From an uncultured Clostridia bacterium (GTDB lineage Bacteria; Bacillota; Clostridia; Christensenellales; Aristaeellaceae), in the NCBI GenBank assembly GCA_946409855.1, contig CAMJXZ010000172.1, positions 1 to 6,946 on the forward strand: DNA of 6,946 nt, written 5' to 3'. Of this stretch, positions 1 to 5,531 are shown in pieces; positions within the stretch are counted from its first letter, which is position 1, and each line of letters starts with the position of its first letter. Under the pieces are notes generated by a model. It was given only the letters and a program-made list of their open reading frames with translations, ran no database searches and was not told the origin of the DNA. The position numbers and the translations under genes were made by a program.

Positions 1-651
1 AAAATGGATGAAGCCCCTGAACAGGCCGATCGCCAGAAAGATGATGCCGATGGTGATCATCAGCGGGCTGTAGAACATGGAGATATATTGGTCGGTCTTG
101 CTGTTCAGGTTTTTGCGGATATCCCCTCTGGACAGGGAAGAAAGGGAACTCTGGACTTTCCCGACAATGCTTTCGATAAGGGCGTTGCGCTGGGTGGCCA
201 GGTTTTCGTTCACCTGATTGCGGAGCGTGACGATCTCTTCCTGATCGCCCGTCAGCTTGGAAACCGCAGCTTCCCGCAGGGTATCCACCAGGGCGGAGAC
301 GATCTCCTCATCGCTTTTGCCGGCATGGATCATTTCCTGCGCGGACGCGCTGATGCTGCGCGCTTTGGAAGAAAGGCCGGCGGAAATCTTGGAACGCTGC
401 TTGGCCGGGACGTTGGCCTCGGCGGCGGCTTTGATCGTATCTTTTGTGCCGTCCACCAGAAGGGTCTGGCGGGCGGACGCGATCTCCCGTTCCTCGATCC
501 TGTTCAGCTGGACGCGGCCGTAAATGCCGATGCCCAGCAGCAGCAGGGCCAGGACGGTAAACAGGATAAAATGAAACAGCACGCGATTTGCGTTGCGGCG
601 GTGCCGTGTCCTTTTATCCGTTTGGGGACTGAATGGGATTTTTTCTGTCAT
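1..651 (-). CDS. Membrane protein of the sugar ABC operon with a large helical extracytoplasmic domain (3' end outside window)
   Basis: This reading frame is open from its ATG to the window edge, so the C-terminus is missing; 217 residues are visible. The ATG overlaps the stop of the ATPase gene (ATGA), which supports translational coupling. The N-terminus is basic (RTRHRRN, residues 14-20). A hydrophobic helix follows at about 24-43, then roughly 150 polar, Ala/Ser/Glu/Lys-rich residues (44-193) that look almost wholly helical, then a second hydrophobic helix at about 195-211. The positive-inside rule puts 44-193 outside the cell. By operon position it is most likely an ABC permease with an unusual N-terminal extension, or an accessory membrane subunit. 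I see no permease EAA loop, but that loop would lie in the missing part. The helix-loop-helix topology also resembles chemoreceptor or sensor-kinase input regions, so a sensory protein is a real alternative. The gene is secure; the function is not. Confidence 0.7.
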   Translation of the reverse strand, partial: MTEKIPFSPQTDKRTRHRRNANRVLFHFILFTVLALLLLGIGIYGRVQLNRIEEREIASARQTLLVDGTKDTIKAAAEANVPAKQRSKISAGLSSKARSISASAQEMIHAGKSDEEIVSALVDTLREAAVSKLTGDQEEIVTLRNQVNENLATQRNALIESIVGKVQSSLSSLSRGDIRKNLNSKTDQYISMFYSPLMITIGIIFLAIGLFRGFIHF

Positions 652-1715
652 TTGAGGCGCACCCCCGATTCACGGTCAAATACGAATACGCCGCGCTTCT
701 TGAAGCCGAGCCGGATGGTCTGGCCTTCCTTCAGCCCCTGTTCCTGATCGATATAGGCGTGGAACGGCGTTCCGCCCAGGGTGAAGGAGGCGGTTTCGTC
801 CTTCCCCATCGTATAGACGCCGGTGCAGACGCAGGGAACCGTATCGGGCGCGCCGTCCGGCATGGGAACAAAGCTCTCGCTGCGGACGGAGAGATTGATC
901 TTCTTGCCGCTGGGGATGCCGTCCAGGATGCTCAGACGGGCGTAAACGGAACCGTCCTCGGTGACGAACTCGCCGTTTTTGACGGTGCCGGGCAGGTTGT
1001 TGATGGGCGGATTGCCCAGGAAATCGGCGACAAACTGGTTGGCCGGGCTGTCGTACAGGTCCTGCGGTTTGTCATACTGCTGCATGACGCCGTCCTTCAT
1101 CAGCACGATGTGGTCGGAGATCGCCATGGCCTCTTCCTGGTCATGGGTAACGAAAATGGCGGTAACCCCGGTTTCCAGCTGGATCCGGCGAATTTCCTCG
1201 CGCATCTCCAGGCGCAGGCGGGCGTCCAGGTTGGAAAGCGGCTCGTCCAGCAGCAGCAGGCGGGGCTGCTTGACCAGTGCGCGGGCGATGGCGACGCGCT
1301 GCTGCTGACCGCCGGAAAGCTCTTTGGGCTTTCGGTTGAGGAGCTGATCCACGTGGACAATCTTTGCCATTTCCGTGGCGCGCCTGATCCGTTCCTCCTT
1401 GGGGATTTTCTTGATCTCCAGGGGGAAGCAGATGTTTTCCAGCACCGTCATATGCGGGTACAAGGCGTAGTTCTGGAAAACGAGCCCGATGCCGCGCTCT
1501 TCCGGCGGGTCCTTGGTGACGTTGTCGTCGTCAAACCAGATTTCGCCGCTGGTCACCGGGAGAATACCGGACAGCATGTTCAGGATGGTGGACTTGCCGC
1601 AGCCGGACGGCCCCAGCAGACAGATCATTTCCCCGTCTTCCAGGGTGACGGAGAAAGTATTGACAGCGGTAAAACTCCCGAATTTTTTCGTGATGTCTTT
1701 CAGCTTGACTTGCAT
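648..1715 (-). CDS. ugpC: Carbohydrate ABC transporter ATP-binding protein, MalK/UgpC/MsmX family
   Basis: A cytoplasmic ATPase of 355 residues that would hydrolyse ATP to power sugar or sugar-phosphate import through a permease pair. All nucleotide-binding motifs are intact: Walker A GPSGCGKST (35-43), Q-loop Gln81 in VFQNYALYPH, signature LSGGQQQR (133-140), Walker B LLLLDEP (153-159), D-loop SNLD (161-164) and switch His191 in THDQEEA. Residues from about 235 to the end form the C-terminal TOBE/OB region typical of the MalK group, entered through FVADFLGNPPINN, and the length is normal for that group. The start at 1715 is favoured by AAGGAGGA nine bases upstream; a nearer ATG at 1722 opens a different, short frame. 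The gene lies between the binding-protein gene and the membrane-protein gene, whose ATG overlaps its stop. UgpC is used as a family label; such ATPases can serve several sugar importers, so the substrate cannot be read from this gene. Confidence 0.95.
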   Translation of the reverse strand: MQVKLKDITKKFGSFTAVNTFSVTLEDGEMICLLGPSGCGKSTILNMLSGILPVTSGEIWFDDDNVTKDPPEERGIGLVFQNYALYPHMTVLENICFPLEIKKIPKEERIRRATEMAKIVHVDQLLNRKPKELSGGQQQRVAIARALVKQPRLLLLDEPLSNLDARLRLEMREEIRRIQLETGVTAIFVTHDQEEAMAISDHIVLMKDGVMQQYDKPQDLYDSPANQFVADFLGNPPINNLPGTVKNGEFVTEDGSVYARLSILDGIPSGKKINLSVRSESFVPMPDGAPDTVPCVCTGVYTMGKDETASFTLGGTPFHAYIDQEQGLKEGQTIRLGFKKRGVFVFDRESGVRLK

Positions 1716-1723
1716 GCGGCATG

Positions 1724-1731
1724 TCCTCCTT
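1724..1731 (-). promoter_or_regulatory. Ribosome binding site of the ATPase gene
   Basis: On the minus strand the sequence reads AAGGAGGA, a near-perfect Shine-Dalgarno, nine bases before the ATG at 1715. A second ATG at 1722-1720 is only two bases from the motif and in another frame, so the spacing decides for 1715. Confidence 0.85.
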
Positions 1732-1738
1732 AGGGTTG

Positions 1739-1774
1739 AATAAAAATAGGAGAATCGGGCGAACCCGATTCTCC
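1739..1774 (-). terminator. Intercistronic hairpin with U-rich tail, probably a partial terminator
   Basis: Read on the minus strand, a perfect 11-bp stem (GGAGAATCGGG paired with CCCGATTCTCC, arms 1764-1774 and 1749-1759) closes a stable UUCG tetraloop. TATTTTTATT follows at once (1748-1739). This is the form of an intrinsic terminator, although the U tract is broken by an A. It lies 13 bases after the binding-protein stop codon and just before the ATPase ribosome binding site, with no promoter visible between it and the ATPase. In ABC importer operons such an element usually allows partial readthrough and protects the upstream mRNA, so binding protein exceeds transporter. Confidence 0.85.
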
Positions 1775-1787
1775 GGTTATTGCGGGA

Positions 1788-3041
1788 TTATTTGCCCTGC
1801 AGGGCGTTGTTGGCGGTTTCCACGCAGGCGGCAAGCGCTTGAGCGGCATCTTCACCGCCGCCGACCTTGACGATCATTTCCTCGATCGCGGAACGGGTCT
1901 CGGAAGAACCGGTGACGGAGGGGAAGGAAACACCGATGTCGAAGCTGCCGGCAACGGCGGCCAGAGCGGGCTGACCGGCGACGAACTCGTCATAGCCGGC
2001 GACCTTCTGCGCGTTGAGCCAGGGGGTCAGGGCGATCATCGCTTCGGCCCAGCCTTCGGCGATTTCGGGGGTGGCAAGCATATACTTGACGAACAGATAG
2101 GCGCCTTCAGCGGCTTCTTCGCCATTGGCGGAGAAGACGATGGGGCCGCGGTTCCAGATGGTGTAAGCGGCATGCTCGTCATGAGAGGACGGAGCCGGCG
2201 CGACGCCGTATTCAAAGCCGTTGGGATTGATGTAGGGGACGCCGGCGCAGGAGCCGTAATACATGGCGACCAGACCGGAGTTGAAGTCGTTGGAGAAATA
2301 GCCGCCGGAGGGAGCGGTCAGGGTGAACAGGCCATCCTGGATCTGCTTGCCCAGCCAGGCAACGGCTTCCACAGCGCCGGCAAAGCCGACCTGCTTGTTT
2401 TCCACGTCGATATAGGTGGCGCCGCTTTCCAGCATGACGGTCTGGGTGATGTCGACCTTGGAGTCAATGCCGAAAGGAGTGACTTCGGGCTTGGCTTCCT
2501 TGATGGCCTTGCAGACGGTTTCCAGTTCGGTCCAGGTGGTGGGAACAGCCAGATTCAGCTCTTCCAGCAGGGTCTTGTTGTAGAACAGGATGGGGCCGGT
2601 GGTGGCGCCGGGCAGATAGTGGATGTGGCCGTCTTCGAACCCGGTGATTTCTTCCATCAGGTATTCGGGCAGCAGCTCGTCAAAGTTCTCGATGCCGATC
2701 TCTTCATCATAGATGTACTCATCCAGATTGGCAACCAGGCCGGCGCTGACATACTTGGACGCTTCGGAAGCGTAGTTGAAGATGATGTCGGGGCCTTCGT
2801 GATTGACGACGGCGTTGTAGACGGTGCTGGTGAAGTTCTGGTTGGGCTGGGTCTGAATGACCACTTCATACTTATCGGACTGAGCGTTGAAATCATCAGC
2901 GGTCTTGCGCAGATAAGCATCCTGCTCGTTGGTGAAAGTGGACCAGATCATGACCTGGACTTTGCCCTCGGCGAAAACGGCTGTGCAGGAAAGCAGCAGC
3001 GCGGCGGCCAGCAGGACGGAGACGATGGAACGAAGCTTCAT
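1788..3041 (-). CDS. Extracellular solute-binding protein family 1 (UgpB/MalE-like), sugar ABC importer
   Basis: A 417-residue exported protein that captures a carbohydrate outside the membrane and delivers it to the ABC permease. The start at 3041 is chosen because AGGAGG sits eight bases upstream and a signal peptide begins there; an ATG at 3110 in the same frame lies inside the -10 box. The signal has a basic start (MKLR), a hydrophobic core (6-17) and LLSC ending at Cys19, which fits a loose lipobox. VFA|EG at 22-26 fits ordinary signal peptidase cleavage, so lipoprotein or secreted form is undecided. Family hallmarks are VMIWS after the signal (30-34), GPDIIF (83-88), the YNK motif (154-156) followed by LNLAVPTTWTEL, and a late GPIVFSANG segment. 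Length is typical. It is first in the operon, followed by a hairpin and the ATPase. The ligand cannot be deduced from sequence alone; a carbohydrate is expected from the family. Confidence 0.93.
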   Translation of the reverse strand: MKLRSIVSVLLAAALLLSCTAVFAEGKVQVMIWSTFTNEQDAYLRKTADDFNAQSDKYEVVIQTQPNQNFTSTVYNAVVNHEGPDIIFNYASEASKYVSAGLVANLDEYIYDEEIGIENFDELLPEYLMEEITGFEDGHIHYLPGATTGPILFYNKTLLEELNLAVPTTWTELETVCKAIKEAKPEVTPFGIDSKVDITQTVMLESGATYIDVENKQVGFAGAVEAVAWLGKQIQDGLFTLTAPSGGYFSNDFNSGLVAMYYGSCAGVPYINPNGFEYGVAPAPSSHDEHAAYTIWNRGPIVFSANGEEAAEGAYLFVKYMLATPEIAEGWAEAMIALTPWLNAQKVAGYDEFVAGQPALAAVAGSFDIGVSFPSVTGSSETRSAIEEMIVKVGGGEDAAQALAACVETANNALQGK

Positions 3042-3050
3042 GTTGGAATA

Positions 3051-3057
3051 CCTCCTC
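3051..3057 (-). promoter_or_regulatory. Ribosome binding site of the solute-binding protein gene
   Basis: The minus strand reads GAGGAGG ending nine bases before the ATG at 3041. This near-consensus site decides the start codon over the in-frame ATG codons further upstream. Confidence 0.85.
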
Positions 3058-3080
3058 ATCTTATCCGGACGATTAAACTC

Positions 3081-3100
3081 ATGCGAAGCGGTCTTCGCAT
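3081..3100 (-). promoter_or_regulatory. Perfect 8-bp inverted repeat at the start of the sugar-operon transcript
   Basis: ATGCGAAG (3081-3088) and CTTCGCAT (3093-3100) are exact inverted copies separated by CGGT. With transcription starting near 3103, the repeat would cover roughly +3 to +22. This is a usual place for a repressor operator, and it would also form a 5' terminal RNA hairpin about 24 nt upstream of the ribosome binding site. The symmetry is seen in the sequence; the choice between operator and RNA hairpin is open. Confidence 0.6.
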
Positions 3101-3109
3101 TGCTGTCCA

Positions 3110-3139
3110 ATTATACCATAATCGAAAACACAATGTAAA
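3110..3139 (-). promoter_or_regulatory. Sigma-A promoter of the sugar ABC operon
   Basis: On the minus strand: TTTACA (3139-3134, five of six matches to TTGACA), an 18-bp spacer, and a perfect TATAAT (3115-3110) preceded by TGG, giving an extended -10. The start site is expected near 3103, leaving a leader of about 60 nt before the solute-binding protein ATG. Confidence 0.85.
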
Positions 3140-3148
3140 TAAATATAT

Positions 3149-3176
3149 GTTACAAATTCAATAAGGAACCGTAACA
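3149..3176. promoter_or_regulatory. TGTTAC-N16-GTAACA dyad upstream of the sugar-operon -35 box
   Basis: TGTTAC (3149-3154) and GTAACA (3171-3176) are inverted half-sites with centres 22 bp apart, about two helical turns. The dyad begins nine bases upstream of the -35 hexamer of the sugar-operon promoter. That position suits a dimeric activator or an upstream repressor site. The half-sites are short and the surroundings AT-rich, so chance is possible. Confidence 0.35.
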
Positions 3177-3336
3177 AATGATTCATTTTTTAAGGCGGGT
3201 TCCGGAGCGCGTTCAGCAGCCTGCCGCCGGGAAAACGGTTTTCACAGGCGGTCCGCTACGCGATGGCATAATCCGGACATAGGGCGGCGCGCTCAGACCT
3301 GTCCGGGTACAGAACGGCCGGAACCACAAGGAAAGA

Positions 3337-3372
3337 AAGGAGGGACGGACGATCATGAATTACGCTCTGTAA
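3337..3372 (+). other. Five-codon ORF (MNYAL) behind a strong ribosome binding site
   Basis: AAGGAGGG (3337-3344) lies 11 bases upstream of an ATG at 3355, counted from the GGAGG core. The ATG opens a frame of only five codons, Met-Asn-Tyr-Ala-Leu, ending in TAA at 3370-3372, followed at once by an A-rich stretch. It could be a leader peptide, a remnant of a lost gene, or a chance purine run. No downstream sequence shows the codon bias of a classical amino-acid attenuator. Confidence 0.3.
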
Positions 3373-3422
3373 AAAAGAGAAAAAGCAAATGTAACTTCTT
3401 TGAAAACCCTGCCTGCGGTCAG

Positions 3423-3451
3423 TTGTGTTTTGGAATGTTTTATGCTATAAT
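3423..3451 (+). promoter_or_regulatory. Sigma-A promoter of the envelope operon
   Basis: TTGTGT (3423-3428), a 17-bp spacer and a perfect TATAAT (3446-3451) preceded by TGC, so another extended -10. The start site is expected near 3458, giving a short leader of about 24 nt before the LRR gene. The -35 is weak (TTG only), and the extended -10 may compensate. Confidence 0.8.
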
Positions 3452-3464
3452 CCGCAAAGTGTGG

Positions 3465-3471
3465 AAAGGAG
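3465..3471 (+). promoter_or_regulatory. Ribosome binding site of the LRR protein gene
   Basis: AAAGGAG ends ten bases before the ATG at 3482. It fixes the start there rather than at an in-frame ATG at 3425, which lies inside the promoter. Confidence 0.75.
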
Positions 3472-3481
3472 TGACCAGCTG

Positions 3482-4531
3482 ATGCGCAAAGCGCTGATGA
3501 TCCTGCTGATCGGCATGGTTGTGCTGCTGGCGGCGTTCTGTTATGCGGAACAGACCCCAAGAGCGAAATATTATAATGTTTCTTATCCTACGGACGCGAC
3601 GTATATCGACATGGGCTCCCAGCGGGTCATGTCTTGGGAGGATTTCTACCGCTTCCTGCATCAGTTCCCGAACCTGAAGAAGGTGGACATGTTTGCCACC
3701 GATGTGTACCGCAACACCATCAACGAGATGCGGCTGGAATTCCCGGACGTCGAATTCGGCTGGACGATGCGGATCAGCGAGCACTCTGTCCGGACGGATC
3801 AGACGGCGTTTTCCACGCTGCACAACAACAAGTCCAACCCGCACCGGAGCATCGATTTTTCCGTGCTGCGCTACTGCACCAGGATGCTGGCGCTGGATAT
3901 CGGCCATAACCTGGTGGAAGACATCAGCTTCCTGCATTATATGCCGCAGCTGCGGGTGCTGATCCTGGCCTGCAACATCAATCTGCGGGATATCACGCCC
4001 TTAAGGGAACTGACGGAACTTGAATATCTGGAGCTGTTCAAGAACGACATCCGCGATATTTCCCCGCTGGCCGGGCTGACCAATCTGCGGGACCTGAACA
4101 TCTGCTTTAACCGGGTGCAGGATTACGAGCCGCTCAAGGGGCTTTACAACCTGGAAAGGCTCTGGCTCTTTAACAGCAACAACTATTCCGACGATATGCC
4201 GGTGCCCTACAACATCGTGGCGGGCCTGCGGCAGGCGCTGCCCAACTGCCAGGTGGACGCGGTCAGCTATTCGACGCTGGGCGGCTGGCGGGAGCACGAG
4301 CGCTATCACATCATCAACAAGATGTTCGACGAAGGCTATTACATCCCCTTCCGGTTTTCACCTCCGGTGACGGAAATGACCTTCCTGTACAGCGGCGGCA
4401 AGACGCTGGAGGCGTCCATGCCCGTGCGGGACGACAGCCTGCGGGACGATGACGCGTCTTCTTCCGAACCGGCCGATGTGCCCTTCAGCAGCTTTACACC
4501 GGCCGCTCCGCCGGACCCGGACGACGAATAG
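3482..4531 (+). CDS. Secreted leucine-rich-repeat protein (internalin/SDS22-type repeats)
   Basis: The product has 349 residues. It begins with a signal peptide: MRK, a hydrophobic core (5-19), and likely cleavage after CYA at 20-22. Residues about 40-130 form a leading domain with a PNLKKVDM-type strand (63-70) that resembles a degenerate repeat. At least four 22-23-residue leucine-rich repeats follow (about 134-230), with the consensus L..L.L..N.I.DI.PL..L; clear units are 155-177, 178-199 and 200-221. Residues 231-317 are a non-repeat cap. The tail (317-349) is acidic, Ser/Pro-rich and probably disordered. There is no LPXTG motif, lipobox or C-terminal membrane helix, so the protein is probably released or held by a partner. 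Such repeats normally bind proteins or glycans. It is the first gene of the envelope operon and sits 50 bp before the NAGPA-type gene. Its specific ligand is unknown. Confidence 0.85.
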   Translation: MRKALMILLIGMVVLLAAFCYAEQTPRAKYYNVSYPTDATYIDMGSQRVMSWEDFYRFLHQFPNLKKVDMFATDVYRNTINEMRLEFPDVEFGWTMRISEHSVRTDQTAFSTLHNNKSNPHRSIDFSVLRYCTRMLALDIGHNLVEDISFLHYMPQLRVLILACNINLRDITPLRELTELEYLELFKNDIRDISPLAGLTNLRDLNICFNRVQDYEPLKGLYNLERLWLFNSNNYSDDMPVPYNIVAGLRQALPNCQVDAVSYSTLGGWREHERYHIINKMFDEGYYIPFRFSPPVTEMTFLYSGGKTLEASMPVRDDSLRDDDASSSEPADVPFSSFTPAAPPDPDDE

Positions 4532-4581
4532 TCCCCTTAAAACCGATTTGACTGAAGATAAAGAAAGGAATCTGCCCATCC

Positions 4582-5505
4582 ATGAATAAAAAAACGCTCT
4601 CCCTCCTGCTGGTGCTGCTGATTGCCGTTCAGACGCCCGCGATGGCGTTTGAGTTTACCGCGGCGACGCCGGTTCCGGACAATGTGAACAGCAGCCCCCG
4701 TGCCGATTTTCTTCTGCCCATTGACGATACAGGCGGGCTCGCGCCCGATCCGGCCGGCTTCCGCGGCCTGGAAAGCTACGAAGACCCGACCATCAAGGTG
4801 AAGATTTCCGAGCACAGCATCACCAACTACCTGGGCTACTGGGAGGCGGATATCACCATCAAGGACGCTTCCCAGCTGCGCACGGCGGCCGCGGGCGGCA
4901 CCTTCAAAAGCTCCGCCGAGCTCCGCGCCACCTACCTGGCCAGTCTGGTCAACGCCGTGTTCGCCTTCACCGGGGACAATTACGTCATGCAGAAGAGCGT
5001 TTATCTGATGCGTCAGGGCGCGCTGTACAAAAACGACCTGGACGGGTCACGCGACATCCTTCTGATCGACGCGGCGGGGGATTTCCACGTGGTTCAGAAC
5101 GCCCGCAAGGGGGATATTCCCGCCGCCTTTGACGGGAACCGCATCATCAACGCCATTTCCTTTGGCCCCGCGCTGATCATCAACGGCAAGGAACAGCCGG
5201 TGCAGTTTGACTACAGCATCCGTACCGACGAGCTCAGGCGCCGCATCGCCATCTGCCAGGTGGACACGCTGACGTACAAGGTGGTTGTGACGACCGGCAA
5301 TACCTACAGCCACGGCATGACGCTTTATGATTTTGCCGACCTGGTGGCTTCCCTGGGCGTACAGACTGCCTACAACCTGGACGGCGGCGATTCCGCGATC
5401 ATGGTGCTGAACGGCAAAAAGGTCAATGAGCCCGGGCTGGACAATATCCGCCCGCTGTATGACATCATCTATTTTGCCTCCGCGTGGGACGGCGCAAGTG
5501 AATAA
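4582..5505 (+). CDS. Secreted phosphodiester glycosidase family (NAGPA domain) protein
   Basis: A 307-residue exported protein with an N-terminal signal peptide (core 6-16, likely cut after AMA at 20-22). A short linker leads to the NAGPA/DUF2233 domain from about residue 70 to the end. Family landmarks are YWEADITI (86-93), QLRTA (98-102), the AFTGDNY strand (128-134), FGPALIING (194-202), RRRIAI (219-224, where many members have RTAIG) and NLDGGDSA (265-272). The last motif normally reads DGGGS, so Asp270 replaces a glycine. The family includes the enzyme uncovering mannose 6-phosphate on lysosomal proteins. Bacterial members are thought to act on phosphodiester-linked sugars of wall polymers or exopolysaccharides, so an extracellular envelope substrate is inferred. 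Ribosome binding is modest (AAAGGA, 12 bases before the ATG). Spacing of 50 bp before and 26 bp after fits one operon with the LRR and Lgt-like genes. Confidence 0.85.
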   Translation: MNKKTLSLLLVLLIAVQTPAMAFEFTAATPVPDNVNSSPRADFLLPIDDTGGLAPDPAGFRGLESYEDPTIKVKISEHSITNYLGYWEADITIKDASQLRTAAAGGTFKSSAELRATYLASLVNAVFAFTGDNYVMQKSVYLMRQGALYKNDLDGSRDILLIDAAGDFHVVQNARKGDIPAAFDGNRIINAISFGPALIINGKEQPVQFDYSIRTDELRRRIAICQVDTLTYKVVVTTGNTYSHGMTLYDFADLVASLGVQTAYNLDGGDSAIMVLNGKKVNEPGLDNIRPLYDIIYFASAWDGASE

Positions 5506-5531
5506 AAAAAGCGTTTCCGGAGGAACAGCTT

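Larger units (their letters stand above)
3140..3422. other. Divergent intergenic region: AT-rich promoter flank, GC-rich island with inverted repeats, no convincing gene
   Basis: Bases 3140-3195 are AT-rich. Bases 3195-3355 turn GC-rich and carry GGTTCCGG (3198-3205) matched inversely by CCGGAACC (3318-3325). Nested inside that pair are CCGGACA (3273-3279) with TGTCCGG (3300-3306), and a compact near-palindrome GAAAAC-G-GTTTTC (3231-3243). Bases 3267-3272 read CATAAT preceded by TGG, a possible rightward extended -10 without a properly spaced -35. Short frames occur at 3178-3282 (plus) and from 3356 leftwards (minus). Neither has a good ribosome binding site or recognisable product. I see no tRNA, known riboswitch or insertion sequence. 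Confidence 0.5.

Noticed and set aside
4..747. Open plus-strand frame at the left edge
   Set aside because: The minus frame over the same bases has a basic N-terminus, two membrane helices and an ATGA coupling to the ATPase. The plus frame is Gln/Asp/Gly-rich with no identity.
633..1733. Long open frame on the plus strand opposite the ATPase gene
   Set aside because: The minus strand encodes a complete ABC ATPase with every motif. The plus frame has a compositionally mirrored, motif-free product and no start signal.
1839..3164. Long open frame on the plus strand opposite the solute-binding protein gene
   Set aside because: It is antisense to a gene with clear family motifs, has a low-complexity Gly/Asp/Val-rich product, no ribosome binding site and no recognisable domain. 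GC-rich codon use on the opposite strand explains its openness.
3178..3282. 34-codon plus-strand frame in the intergenic region
   Set aside because: Only a weak AAGGA at poor spacing precedes it, it has no promoter of its own that I can see, and the product has no recognisable pattern.
4532..4581. TTGACT at 4547-4552 as a possible internal promoter
   Set aside because: No -10 box occurs at 16-18 bp spacing; that position is already the ribosome binding region of the next gene.
3778..4828. Shared ISEHS string in the LRR protein (98-102) and the NAGPA protein (75-79)
   Set aside because: The five-residue match lies in otherwise unrelated sequence, and in the NAGPA protein it is part of the ordinary first strand of the domain. 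Probably coincidence.
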